The notes: generated from the sequence alone by a model not told the origin. 40,111 bases of DNA from GWF2-30-66 sp042576225 (GCA_042576225.1 JBHPCA010000009.1:1-40111), one strand, 5' to 3'. Numbered from the stretch's first letter, positions 7,452-16,191 are shown. Numbers and translations: made by a program.

Positions 7452-8642
7452 ATGATTAATAAGAATTCAGCTTTGACTAAGTTTTTACTGGTGTCATTGT
7501 TAGTTTCAACTGTACCAACACAAACGTTTTTTAGTCCTTCAAAGATGTATAAATCATTGAAGAAAAAATTCAGCGAAGCTAATAAATACGTTAAGTGTTG
7601 TTCTATAGCAACAGCTTTAGCCGGTATTGGTTTTGCTGGGTACAAGCTATTTAGGCCCGCGCTTAAATTACTTGGATTAAAAAAGCCGCCGATCAAGCAG
7701 CCTGTGCCTGTAGTGCCAAAATCATCTCTGTTCAGGTTTGGCAATTTAGTTAAGCTGACATTGCTTTCAGGAATAGCTTTTGGTGGAGTTTATCTATTTA
7801 AAAAGCTTTTTTCAAGAAGAGATAACTCAGGAGGAAATCCTGGTCCTGATAATCCTAGTGCTAACCCTGTTAATAAGCCAAAACCAAACCTAAAGCCCTG
7901 GATCTGCTGCCCGCCAAAGAAAAAGCAAGAACCAAAGCCAAAGCCAAAACCTAAGCAAAATAAAAAGCAAGAGCCAAAAGAGTGTGGCATATGCATGGAT
8001 GACAAAAATCAAGAGGATTTTGTTAGATTAGAATGTGGGCATGATGGTTTTTGTAAAGGATGTTTAGGAGGAGTTATTGATACTGCGATAAAAGATAAAA
8101 AAACAGTGAATGTCTTAAGGTGTCCTCAGTGTCCACATATAATCACTCATCAAGAGATTGTGAAAATTACCAATAATTATAACAAGTTGAATCAAATTGA
8201 CAACATTCAGCTTAAAGAGGGTGTAAAAAAGGTAAACGGTATTAGGTTCTGTCCAACGCCTGATTGTAAATATTGCTGGGTGGTTGATAATGGTTCTATA
8301 GGGACAGTAGCCTGCCCAATGTGTAATCAGCAGTGTTGTTCAAACTGTTGTTTTCCGCATTCATTTAATATGTCGTGTGAAGAGCATAAAAAAATGCGAG
8401 ATTCCAACAAGAGTGGAAACAATGATACATGGATAGAGGATCAGATTAATAAAGGAAAGATGAGAAGATGCCCAGGTTGTCGCGCGCCTATCGAAAAGAA
8501 CGAAGGTTGTAACCATATGACATGCAAATGCGGACATGAGTTTTGTTGGGTATGCTATAGGTCATATGAGCAAGAATATAATTATGGTTTAGGAAAACCA
8601 GTATACCACAAACAATGTGAGTGTGAGCTTTTTAATCATTAA
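7452..8642 (+). CDS. Secreted RING-IBR-RING (RBR) E3 ubiquitin-ligase-like protein 1
   Basis: 396 residues. A signal peptide (MINKNSALTKFLLVSLLVST) is followed by two short hydrophobic stretches near 50-65 and 97-115 and a Pro-Lys linker (about 125-175). RING1 starts at Cys178: CGICMDD, then CGHDGFCKGC and CPQC. The IBR reads FCPTPDCKYCW, CPMCNQQCCSNCC, then H and C residues. RING2 starts at Cys340 (CPGC) and continues EKNEGCNHMTCKCGHEFCWVC. Cys353 in EGCNHMTC aligns with the thioester cysteine of Parkin (Cys431) and HHARI (Cys357). RBR ligases accept ubiquitin from E2 onto that cysteine and pass it to substrates. They are eukaryotic, so an exported copy implies action in a host cell. AGGAGG precedes the ATG. 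A close relative lies at 9777-11090. Ligase activity and delivery route are inferred. Confidence 0.88.
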   Translation: MINKNSALTKFLLVSLLVSTVPTQTFFSPSKMYKSLKKKFSEANKYVKCCSIATALAGIGFAGYKLFRPALKLLGLKKPPIKQPVPVVPKSSLFRFGNLVKLTLLSGIAFGGVYLFKKLFSRRDNSGGNPGPDNPSANPVNKPKPNLKPWICCPPKKKQEPKPKPKPKQNKKQEPKECGICMDDKNQEDFVRLECGHDGFCKGCLGGVIDTAIKDKKTVNVLRCPQCPHIITHQEIVKITNNYNKLNQIDNIQLKEGVKKVNGIRFCPTPDCKYCWVVDNGSIGTVACPMCNQQCCSNCCFPHSFNMSCEEHKKMRDSNKSGNNDTWIEDQINKGKMRRCPGCRAPIEKNEGCNHMTCKCGHEFCWVCYRSYEQEYNYGLGKPVYHKQCECELFNH

Positions 8643-8665
8643 ACCGAAATAATTTGTAAAATTGC

Positions 8666-8707
8666 AAAGCAAAAGAGGCTTGTTTTTATGCAGGCCTCTT
8701 TTGCTTT
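8666..8707. terminator. Bidirectional terminator between RBR1 and upp
   Basis: A 14-bp perfect stem (AAAGCAAAAGAGGC / GCCTCTTTTGCTTT) with a 14-nt loop, followed by T-run on the plus strand and bounded by A-rich sequence on the other side. It serves both convergent genes. Confidence 0.88.
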
Positions 8708-8714
8708 TTGTGAA

Positions 8715-9434
8715 TTAGCTAATTTTTTCAAAATTTTGTTCAGCATCGTTACCAAAGAACCTGTCGCCAAAATCTCCCAAGCCAGGGACTATGTATTTTT
8801 TTTCGTTTAACTCATTATCTAAAGCAACTGTAATGATTGTGATGTTTGGATATTTTATTTCTAGTGCTTGGATACCTTGGGTTGCCGCTATAACAGAGGC
8901 CACAATAATATTTTCCTCTTTTGCACCAGCCTTTTTTAGCTCAGATATAACCATTGATAAGCTGCCTCCTGTTGCCAACATTGTTTCAAGAATAATAATC
9001 TTATCGTCCTCTTTTATTTCAGGAATATTGCGATAATACATTTGAGCTTCTGCAGTCTCCTCGTTTCTTTTTATGCCAAAAAAGCCACAAGGTGCGCCTT
9101 TAAAGTAAGTTCTGAAAGTATCGAGTAATGATAGTCCTGCTCTGTATACACTTATCAAGATAGGATTTTTGTGTAGCTTAATTCCCTGGTTAAATGGGCC
9201 GCATGGGGTTTGGACTGGATTGTTATCAAAATCAAGAAACTGCGCTGTCTCAAAGGCCAAGTAGTTTGAAAGTTTTTTGGTAGTTTCTTGAAAATTCGTA
9301 CAATCTGTTGTTTTGTCGCGTAAAATGGTAAGAAGCGAGTCTGCAAATTTGTTTTCAATTATGTGAGATCTATTGTATGAGTTTGAGAAAAAACAGGCAG
9401 CAAGCGCAGTTAAAGTTATAGTAACTTTTTTCAT
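8715..9434 (-). CDS. upp: Uracil phosphoribosyltransferase with N-terminal signal peptide
   Basis: 239 residues, about 30 longer than typical UPRT because of an N-terminal leader (MKKVTITLTALAACFFSNSY). The enzyme makes UMP from uracil and PRPP. Family features are ISVYRAGLSLLDTF near residue 95, the PRPP loop LETMLATGGSLS near 148, and the uracil-binding C-terminal YIVPGLGDFGDRFFG. In usual UPRTs these read DPMLATGGS and GLGDAGDRxFGT, so D-to-E and A-to-F changes are present, although the loop is intact. The leader starts at the only well-placed start (GGGAGATTT before ATG 9434). If the leader works, the enzyme is exported to a place where PRPP would have to come from the host. The alternative is a hydrophobic N-terminal anchor. 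Confidence 0.88.
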   Translation of the reverse strand: MKKVTITLTALAACFFSNSYNRSHIIENKFADSLLTILRDKTTDCTNFQETTKKLSNYLAFETAQFLDFDNNPVQTPCGPFNQGIKLHKNPILISVYRAGLSLLDTFRTYFKGAPCGFFGIKRNEETAEAQMYYRNIPEIKEDDKIIILETMLATGGSLSMVISELKKAGAKEENIIVASVIAATQGIQALEIKYPNITIITVALDNELNEKKYIVPGLGDFGDRFFGNDAEQNFEKIS

Positions 9435-9776
9435 AAATCTCCCTTAATATTTTTTAAAATTTTTTGTATCTTGACCTATAAAAGTATTGCAAATAATTTG
9501 TGCTTTATCAATTATGTATATTTTAAGAATGTTTTGAGTGTTAAATTATTGAAATTTGTTGAAAAATGATGTTTCCACTATCAAAAATCAGGTTTTTCGC
9601 CAGAAATTTGCCTATTAGAAAAATAACCTTTAGTTTTTGTGGCAGTTGTGTTTATAAAATAGTTATGATATAATTATTTGTACTTGTATATGGCAGGTTA
9701 GATCCCTAAGAGGGTGAAACTTTTTATACTTTTAAATATAAATATATTAATTTTAAAAACCCTTTAAGGAGGAAAA
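9435..9776. other. Intergenic region between divergent upp and RBR2
   Basis: About 340 bp, AT-rich. It contains the RBR2 promoter at 9646-9674 and its AAGGAGG ribosome binding site just before 9777. A leftward promoter for upp could not be set with confidence. No coding frame or strong hairpin was seen. Confidence 0.5.
9646..9674 (+). promoter_or_regulatory. Promoter of RBR2
   Basis: TTGTGT (9646-9651) and a perfect TATAAT (9669-9674) are separated by 17 bp, with a TATGA just before the -10 box. The leader to ATG 9777 is about 95 nt and carries AAGGAGG. Confidence 0.6.
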
Positions 9777-11090
9777 ATGTTTAAAAAGAGATTGTTAATT
9801 GCGAATTTTTTATTGGTACTTGTAGCGGCCTCAAGTGTGCAAACTCAGACAGCATTTTGGCAACAATATAAGAGTTTTATCTCAAAATTTTTTGAGAAAT
9901 CTTTGCTAAAAACGGTGACGCATGTAGATAAGTATCCTATTTCTTCTGGGGTACTTACCGGGGGCTTTATTTTTACAGGATCTATTTTATTTTGTAAAGC
10001 GATAAGAGCGTTAAAAAATAAAATTCGTGGGCCCAAAAAAGCTAAAATAATGAATCCACAGGAAATGCGTGCTAAAGTTCTTGGTCAAAAGGACAAGGAT
10101 GATGAAAAGAAATCTAAACTTCTTACCGGAGAAGACAAGCAAGAATGTTATATATGTGGGGATGAAGATAAACAAAAGAAAGATTTTGTCAGATTAGGTT
10201 GCTGTGGGAGAGAGATTTGTAGAGATTGTATACATAATATGGTTAACTTATCAAAAAAAGAGAAAGATTTAAAATATTTAAGGTGCCCATTTTGTAAAGA
10301 AGATATCAGCTCTGAGGATAACATGAGAGTTTTTGTTAATGGTAACCAAGAAGATGTTGAGACGATTGCAAATATCAAAATGCATGAGTGGGCTAAAAAA
10401 CAGGAAGGCTACAAGCACTGTCCAACTCCTGACTGTAAACATTATTTTATAAACAGAGATAATGTCAAAAGAGAGATTAGTTGTCCTGAGTGTCGAGAGC
10501 GATATTGTTCAGATTGTTGTCTTAGGCATAGTATGTGGTGGACATCATGTGAAAAGGCCAAACAAAATAAATTAAAAAAAGAAGGGGATTTAGAAAATGA
10601 GGAGTGGAAAAAGGAAAACACAATGGCATGTCCAATGTGTAATGTAGCTATTGAAAAAAATGGTGGCTGCAATCATATGACTTGTACCAATTGTAAATGT
10701 CAGTTTTGTTGCGAGTGCGGATATTACACGTTAGCACCATTTTATGGGCACCCCCCTTTCTGTAAAAGGCCCCCTATTGAACGTAATAAGTTTGGGAAAT
10801 TTTTCATGAAGTTTAACCAATATGTAACGAGTCCAATTTTGAGAACTCCTCGATTTTTATTCAGGACTTTGGCTAGTGTTGTAGTTCCTATTGTTGAGGG
10901 AGTAAGAACCGTAGGTTCTTTTGTATTTAAACCGGTGAGATGGTCCGGTAGAAAGCTTGGAAGCATTTCAGGAAAAATTTCTGATAAGCTTAGAAAGCCT
11001 AGATTTTCGAGCTCAAGAAAATTTGACAATCGAGGTTTTTCTACGGGAGATATCAGAAGGGCAATCGAGCTTTCTAAGAGAGATTATTAA
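9777..11090 (+). CDS. Secreted RBR E3 ubiquitin-ligase-like protein 2 with C-terminal UIM-like motif
   Basis: 437 residues. Signal peptide MFKKRLLIANFLLVLVAASS; a possible membrane segment near 57-75 (GVLTGGFIFTGSILFC). RING1 begins at Cys124 (CYICGDED, CCGREICRDC, CPFC). The IBR reads HCPTPDCKHYF, CPECRERYCSDCC. RING2 begins at Cys285 (CPMC) with IEKNGGCNHMTCTNCKCQFCCEC; Cys298 is the predicted thioester cysteine, in a motif almost identical to that of HHARI. A basic tail of about 100 residues follows (335-437), not seen in RBR1. It ends GDIRRAIELSKRDY: residues 426-433 (IRRAIELS) match the ubiquitin-interacting motif core (hydrophobic-x-x-Ala-x-x-x-Ser), close to the IRKAIELS of yeast Vps27. 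A ligase that also binds ubiquitin is the natural reading. Its target and export route are unknown. Confidence 0.88.
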   Translation: MFKKRLLIANFLLVLVAASSVQTQTAFWQQYKSFISKFFEKSLLKTVTHVDKYPISSGVLTGGFIFTGSILFCKAIRALKNKIRGPKKAKIMNPQEMRAKVLGQKDKDDEKKSKLLTGEDKQECYICGDEDKQKKDFVRLGCCGREICRDCIHNMVNLSKKEKDLKYLRCPFCKEDISSEDNMRVFVNGNQEDVETIANIKMHEWAKKQEGYKHCPTPDCKHYFINRDNVKREISCPECRERYCSDCCLRHSMWWTSCEKAKQNKLKKEGDLENEEWKKENTMACPMCNVAIEKNGGCNHMTCTNCKCQFCCECGYYTLAPFYGHPPFCKRPPIERNKFGKFFMKFNQYVTSPILRTPRFLFRTLASVVVPIVEGVRTVGSFVFKPVRWSGRKLGSISGKISDKLRKPRFSSSRKFDNRGFSTGDIRRAIELSKRDY

Positions 11091-11120
11091 AAATCTTTTA
11101 AACAAGAATTTTTGTTAAAT

Positions 11121-11153
11121 AAAAAAGGGTTCCCAAGTCGGGGCCCTTTTTTT
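11121..11153 (+). terminator. Intrinsic terminator after RBR2
   Basis: AAAAAAGGG (11121-11129) pairs with CCCTTTTTT (11144-11152), with an additional inner TCCC/GGGG pairing and a short loop, followed by a T-run. It separates RBR2 from asdA and argues against an asdA start upstream of about 11160. Confidence 0.85.
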
Positions 11154-11232
11154 GTTGCTTTTTAATTTTTTTTTTTTGTACCTTTTAATTGTATTGTTTT
11201 TATGTTTTTATAAAACTAAAAAAGAGGTGGTA

Positions 11233-12816
11233 ATGAAAATTACAGAAGAAAAAAGGTATGAGAAATTAAGTCCATTTGAGCTTAAAAACAAGCTTATTTC
11301 TATGGCGAAGTCTAATGCTGAGCGAACAATGCTTAATGCTGGTCGTGGAAACCCAAATTGGTTGGCAGTTGAGCCGAGAGAGGCTTTTTTCCAATTGGGT
11401 TTATTTGCAATGGAAGAATCAAAGAGAAATATGCTCAGGCCAGGGTTTGGAGGACCTGCAGAAAAAAGAGGAATAGAAAAAAGGTTCGATGAATTTGTAA
11501 AAAAGAATAAAGAAACTCCGGGTGTTATATTTCTTGAGAAAGCTGTAGCATATGCGCACAAAGAATTAAAGATGGGGCCCGCAGATTTTATAAACCAAAT
11601 TGTAGATGCAATTTTGGGAGATCATTATCCAACTCCGGATCGAATTTTAGATTTTAATGAAAAGGCAGTTCATCCATATCTTGAGAAAGATGTTTTGGGT
11701 GGTGAAGAATGCGGAACCTTTGATTTATTTGCTACAGAGGGTGGAACGGCTGCAATGGCCTATATTTTCAATAGTTTGATAGAAAACAAAATTATTGCCA
11801 AAGGCGATACTATTGCATTGGGAACGCCTATTTTTACGCCTTACATTGAGATTCCACATTTGAATGATTATAATTTTGTAACCATAAAAGTAGAGCAAGA
11901 TAAAAACAAAATGTGGCAATATCCAGATAAAGAGATAGAAAAGTTGGAAGACCCTAAAATTAAAGCATTCTTTTTAGTGCATCCTTCTAATCCGACCTCA
12001 GTAAGTATACAGCCAGAAAGCTTTGATAAGATAGCTGATTTAGTAAAAACCAAGCGCAAAGACTTGATTATTTTGACAGACGATGTGTATGCAACATTTG
12101 TCAAAGGGTTTAGGTCTCTTGCAGCAGCAGCTCCACACAATACGATATTGGTTTATTCTTTCTCAAAATATTTTGGAGCAACAGGATGGAGATTGGGCGT
12201 GATTGGAATTAATGAAGACAATATTTTTGACAAAAAAATAGCCCAGTTGTCAGATAAAGATAAGCAGGAGTTAAACAAGCGATACAGTACTGTGGCGTTG
12301 TACCCAGAAAAACTTAAATTTATAGAAAGAATGGTTGCTGATAGTAGGGCGGTGGCTTTGCATCATACATCCGGAGTTTCAACTCCTCAACAGGTTTTAA
12401 TGACCCTCTTTTCTATATTTTGTTTGATAGATAAAAAGGGAGAATACAAGAAGCTGGCTCAAGATATTACTACAAAAAGATTTGAAACACTTTATAAAGC
12501 AATTGGAATTGATTGCCCCAAAGACCCTTACCATGCACATTATTATACTATTATTGATATTCCCGCACTTGCTGAAAAAAGGTATAGCAAAGAATTTTCA
12601 GATTATCTAGTAAATACGTTTGAGCCTATTGATTTTGTAGTAAGGCTTGCTGAAGAACGGGCAGTAGTGTTGCTTGATGGTGGTGGATTTGATTCTCCAA
12701 ACATGTCTGTGCGTGTATCTCTTGCAAACCTTGATGATAGTGCATACCAAGAAATAGGTGAGTCTATAAGTTGGCTTTTAGAGCAGTATTATAAACATTG
12801 GCAGTCAAAAAAATAA
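11233..12816 (+). CDS. asdA: L-aspartate beta-decarboxylase / aspartate aminotransferase (PLP enzyme)
   Basis: 527 residues from ATG 11233, the usual AsdA length, about 130 longer than plain aminotransferases. It decarboxylates L-aspartate to L-alanine and CO2, with a side aminotransferase activity. Visible features are AGRGNPNWLA near 35, FDLFATEGGTAAMAYIF near 165, FFLVHPSNPTSV near 250, TDDVYATF near 283, and the PLP lysine in YSFSKYFGATGWRLGVIG (Lys312). Near the end VVLLDGGGFDSPNMSVRVSLANL carries the carboxylate-binding Arg. GAGG lies 5 nt before the ATG. An in-frame hydrophobic extension back to 11152 overlaps the terminator and lacks a ribosome binding site, so I exclude it. The antiporter gene follows 58 bp later, the classical partner arrangement. 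Confidence 0.9.
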   Translation: MKITEEKRYEKLSPFELKNKLISMAKSNAERTMLNAGRGNPNWLAVEPREAFFQLGLFAMEESKRNMLRPGFGGPAEKRGIEKRFDEFVKKNKETPGVIFLEKAVAYAHKELKMGPADFINQIVDAILGDHYPTPDRILDFNEKAVHPYLEKDVLGGEECGTFDLFATEGGTAAMAYIFNSLIENKIIAKGDTIALGTPIFTPYIEIPHLNDYNFVTIKVEQDKNKMWQYPDKEIEKLEDPKIKAFFLVHPSNPTSVSIQPESFDKIADLVKTKRKDLIILTDDVYATFVKGFRSLAAAAPHNTILVYSFSKYFGATGWRLGVIGINEDNIFDKKIAQLSDKDKQELNKRYSTVALYPEKLKFIERMVADSRAVALHHTSGVSTPQQVLMTLFSIFCLIDKKGEYKKLAQDITTKRFETLYKAIGIDCPKDPYHAHYYTIIDIPALAEKRYSKEFSDYLVNTFEPIDFVVRLAEERAVVLLDGGGFDSPNMSVRVSLANLDDSAYQEIGESISWLLEQYYKHWQSKK

Positions 12817-12874
12817 TTATATTTTTGTGTTTATAAAATATATTAATTTTTATGTGTAAATAAAGTGAGAAGTA

Positions 12875-14563
12875 ATGATATTTCATGATATGCTCAATGG
12901 CATAGTATCGTTGTGTCGCAGCCATCCGGAACTTTTAATATTTCTTTCACTTGCGATTGGATACTATGTTGGTAAAATTAAATTTTTTGGATTTTCTCTT
13001 GGCTCAACTGCAAGCGTTTTGCTTGCAGCGTTGGTGTTAGGACAAGCAAATGTTCAGATAACCCCACTAATAAAGTTGGTTGCATTTGCTTTGTTTATTT
13101 TTACCATAGGGTACAGGGTAGGTCCACAATTTTTTGGTGGACTAAAAAAAGAGGGTTTAAACTATATTTTTTTAGCTCTTTTTGTAGCTATAGTTGGGCT
13201 TGTAACCGCAATTTTATTAGGTAAATTTTTTGGTTTTGACAAAGGGACAACAGCAGGATTTCTTGCTGGAGCCATGACGCAATCTTCTGTTATTGGAACA
13301 GCAGAAGGTGCAATAAGAGGCTTGTCTGTTACTGCTTCGCAAAAAAGTTTATTAACCTCCAATATCGCTGTTGCCTATGCAATAACATATATTTTTGGTG
13401 TTGCAGGACTTATTCTTTTTTACAAAATAGTGCCAAAAATTCTAAGAATAAACCTAAAAGATGAAGCACGAAAATTAGAAACACCTGAGATAAAGATGGG
13501 CAGCATATCACCAGATGATTTTGCATGGAATGTGCGTCCTAACGTAAGAATGTATCGTGTAACAAATCACAGTGTAATAGGTAAAACAATAAAATATGTG
13601 CAAGATTTATTTGAAAAAAAAGTGACCATAGAAAAAATAAAACGGGATAATCAATTACTGGAACCAAAGCTTGATACAGTAATAAAGGCTAATGATGTAC
13701 TACTGCTTATTGGTAGCAGAAAGCAAATCCTGGGTTACCAAGAAAATATTGGTCCTGAAGTAGATGATGCGACGCTTGCTGATCTGCCAATGGAATTTTT
13801 GAAAATTTGCGTTATTAAAAAAGAGGCGGTGGGCAAATCGCTAAAAGAAATTATAAGCATGTTTGGTAAAAATTGTTTTGTTAGTAGGGTAACCAGGCAA
13901 GGGCATGAGCTGACTCTTAACAAAGATATGAAAATCGATAAGTGTGATTTACTGCATGTTATTGGTTTGAAAAAAGATATGGAAAACTTTGTTAAATTGG
14001 TTGGTTATCCTGAAAGAAAAACTAAAAAGACTGACCTGGTTATGGTTGGATTAGGGTGTTTCTTTGGAACGCTACTGGGATTGGCAGCGGTAAAAGTTGG
14101 GTACATATCGCTTACTCTTGGTGTCGGCGGAGGTGTGCTTTTAGCGGGTTTGCTTTTTGGTTGGCTTCGCTCTATACATCCAACCTTTGGACAAGTTCCA
14201 GAAGGGGCGCAGTGGCTACTTTCAGATTTAGGGTTAAACTTATTTATCGCGTGTGTTGGTCTTACAGCAGGGCCAAGGGCAATAGAGGCGTTGCAAACAC
14301 ATGGGCCGACATTGTTTTTTGCAGGTGTTATTTTGACGCTGATGCCACATATTTTGGGTATTGTGTTTGGCCGAGTTTTTCTTAAACTAAATTATGCTTT
14401 ACTTTTTGGTGCATTGACTGGTGCGGGAACGGCAACACCATCGCTTAATGTTTTGAAAAATGAAGCTGATAGCCCGGTGCCTGCTCTTGGATATACGGTG
14501 CCTTATGCTATAGGTAACTTTGTACTTACTGTATGGGGAACAGTGATTATTAATTTCATGTAA
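12875..14563 (+). CDS. aspT: Aspartate:alanine antiporter, AspT/AAE family
   Basis: 562 residues. It exchanges external aspartate for internal alanine across the inner membrane. Combined with AsdA, which consumes a proton in the cytoplasm, this is a known decarboxylation-driven generator of proton motive force (described in Tetragenococcus). The architecture fits: an N-terminal membrane half (residues 18-190) with TIGYRVGPQFFGGL and AGAMTQSSVIGTAEGA, two central TrkA-C (RCK-C) type domains (about 210-370), and a C-terminal membrane half with GLTAGPRAIEAL and GALTGAGTATPSLNVL. The halves repeat each other, as in YidE/YbjL proteins. The GAGAAG before ATG 12875 and short gap indicate co-transcription with asdA. 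Substrate is inferred from the neighbour; other AAE members remain possible. Confidence 0.87.
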   Translation: MIFHDMLNGIVSLCRSHPELLIFLSLAIGYYVGKIKFFGFSLGSTASVLLAALVLGQANVQITPLIKLVAFALFIFTIGYRVGPQFFGGLKKEGLNYIFLALFVAIVGLVTAILLGKFFGFDKGTTAGFLAGAMTQSSVIGTAEGAIRGLSVTASQKSLLTSNIAVAYAITYIFGVAGLILFYKIVPKILRINLKDEARKLETPEIKMGSISPDDFAWNVRPNVRMYRVTNHSVIGKTIKYVQDLFEKKVTIEKIKRDNQLLEPKLDTVIKANDVLLLIGSRKQILGYQENIGPEVDDATLADLPMEFLKICVIKKEAVGKSLKEIISMFGKNCFVSRVTRQGHELTLNKDMKIDKCDLLHVIGLKKDMENFVKLVGYPERKTKKTDLVMVGLGCFFGTLLGLAAVKVGYISLTLGVGGGVLLAGLLFGWLRSIHPTFGQVPEGAQWLLSDLGLNLFIACVGLTAGPRAIEALQTHGPTLFFAGVILTLMPHILGIVFGRVFLKLNYALLFGALTGAGTATPSLNVLKNEADSPVPALGYTVPYAIGNFVLTVWGTVIINFM

Positions 14564-14581
14564 CATTTAAAATATGAGATA

Positions 14582-16006
14582 TTAAAAATCAGTTTGTAGT
14601 CGTGAGTTAAAAACGAGTGAAGGGCTTCTGGATTTTAATGGTGATTTAACCACTTGCATATGTACAGACAAGTGTAACGCTGGTGTAAGTTGTGCATTGT
14701 AAAATGCTTCAAAGCCATGCTCAAATTTATCTAGGCACACATCATCAAGGTTTTTTAGATCTTCACGAAGTGAAATAGATATATGGGTCGCTGCATAACC
14801 AATTCCCCATTGATCGTAATATCGTTTTTTTAATAGGCCATAGCTACCTATGCCAATGCTGTAAAACTGGTCAATAACGTTTCTATCTTGTGGTGCCCAT
14901 CCAGCGCGACCAAAAAGTAGAACCCCAACTGGAGGGCGATAATGGCGATGTTCTATATGTTCATTATCTTTATTGACCCATATGTATTGATCAAAATTGA
15001 GTAGCCATGCAGAGTTTTGGCATTTTTTTGGTATGGTTATTTGATCAGTATTTTTTATAGTTAGATGTCGTCCATCAAGCTCGTAACTAGTTATTGGTTT
15101 TTTTGCATGGGCATATATAATTCGATAATTGCCAGGAAGTCTTTTTCGCGCTTTTGGCGAAAAAGTGTATTGTGTACAATATGATGTGTTGCCATTAAAT
15201 ACACTGTCAAGGCCAGATTTATCAGCTTGTCCTTCGGCATCAGCAACAAAAAAAAGTAGTTGATGTTTTTTATGATTAAAAAAGGGCATGAGTGCTAGTG
15301 ATGTATAACTCGTAAAGTTGAAAATAATCGGGTTATTTACAAGTCCTGCGTATAGAAACTGAAACCTTGCATTATTTGCAAAAGTGGTCCCATCGATTGG
15401 CCCTGTTGCATCTAATTTTCCTACTCTTAAGCCAATATTGTCTGTAAAAAATTGAGCAAGCACAACTTCGGATAAAGTGGTTTTTTCTTTGTCTGGTACT
15501 GGTACTCTAGATCTGGAGTTTACAGCCAGAAGTGATCCTACATCGTCATTAATGCTATCCTCTACGGTCCAAGAACTTTCGGCATGCATCATGAGTGCGC
15601 CTCTTGGCCAAAGGCCTGTTTTTCCTGTATCTATAACTAACCAGTATTCAGCATTTCCGTTATACCTGGCAAAGCCCGTTTTTGTGCCTCCAGATGCATT
15701 TGCTCCTAAAAAACTAAAAAGTGTTGCATCCAGGTATATGCCGCGATTTGAAAGTTTTGTACGAAACTTTTTTGGGTCATCAAGTATATAGGATCTATCC
15801 AAAAATGTTCCGTGAATAGTGTTTGGATCGCCATAGTACTTGGGATAGTGGCGCAATGACATTATGTATCCGGGGCTTATGCTTTTAAATTTTTTCTTGT
15901 GTGATACTTCACAACTTTTTTCTGACGTAAGTTGTTTTGTGTGCGTATTTGCAGTGCAAATAACAAGGCATAATAATAGATTTAATAAAAAATTTTTCTT
16001 CTTCAT
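14582..16006 (-). CDS. OprB-family outer-membrane porin
   Basis: 474 residues. Signal peptide to about residue 22 (LLNLLLCLVICTANTHT). The mature part matches carbohydrate-selective OprB porins: a first strand region LSNRGIYLDATLFSFLGANASGGTK, HAESSW, a middle LRVGKLDATGP, then GVLLFGRAGWAPQDRNVIDQFYSIGIG near 365, YYDQWGIGYA, FEAFYNAQLTPALHLSVHMQVV, and a terminal aromatic residue (RLQTDF) as required for BAM-assembled barrels. Family members let sugars or other small solutes pass the outer membrane, and in intracellular bacteria may serve general uptake. This gene is direct evidence of an outer membrane. It converges on aspT with only 18 bp between and no hairpin. Solute is not deducible. 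Confidence 0.88.
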   Translation of the reverse strand: MKKKNFLLNLLLCLVICTANTHTKQLTSEKSCEVSHKKKFKSISPGYIMSLRHYPKYYGDPNTIHGTFLDRSYILDDPKKFRTKLSNRGIYLDATLFSFLGANASGGTKTGFARYNGNAEYWLVIDTGKTGLWPRGALMMHAESSWTVEDSINDDVGSLLAVNSRSRVPVPDKEKTTLSEVVLAQFFTDNIGLRVGKLDATGPIDGTTFANNARFQFLYAGLVNNPIIFNFTSYTSLALMPFFNHKKHQLLFFVADAEGQADKSGLDSVFNGNTSYCTQYTFSPKARKRLPGNYRIIYAHAKKPITSYELDGRHLTIKNTDQITIPKKCQNSAWLLNFDQYIWVNKDNEHIEHRHYRPPVGVLLFGRAGWAPQDRNVIDQFYSIGIGSYGLLKKRYYDQWGIGYAATHISISLREDLKNLDDVCLDKFEHGFEAFYNAQLTPALHLSVHMQVVKSPLKSRSPSLVFNSRLQTDF

Positions 16007-16114
16007 AAAAAACTCTCATAATTTTTGCCATAATGGGAAAATAAAACTCTATTTTATTCTAATATTTTTTTTGAGATAGTGCCATAATTGTTAACCTTGA
16101 ATAATTGACAACAC

Positions 16115-16144
16115 TTGACATTGTGTTTGAGTGGTGACTAAGAT
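16115..16144 (+). promoter_or_regulatory. Promoter of the small lysine-rich secreted protein
   Basis: TTGACA (16115-16120) and TAAGAT (16139-16144) are separated by 18 bp. A second TTGACA lies just upstream at 16105-16110 but has no suitable -10 box. Confidence 0.5.
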
Positions 16145-16191
16145 TAAATACAAGTATAGGCTGTTTTTTACCTAATATCCAAGGAGAGTAA

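Noticed and set aside
11152..11232. In-frame hydrophobic N-terminal extension of AsdA resembling a signal peptide
   Set aside because: It begins at a TTG inside the RBR2 terminator, has no ribosome binding site, and is made of poly-T codons. ATG 11233 has GAGG at good spacing and gives the family length.
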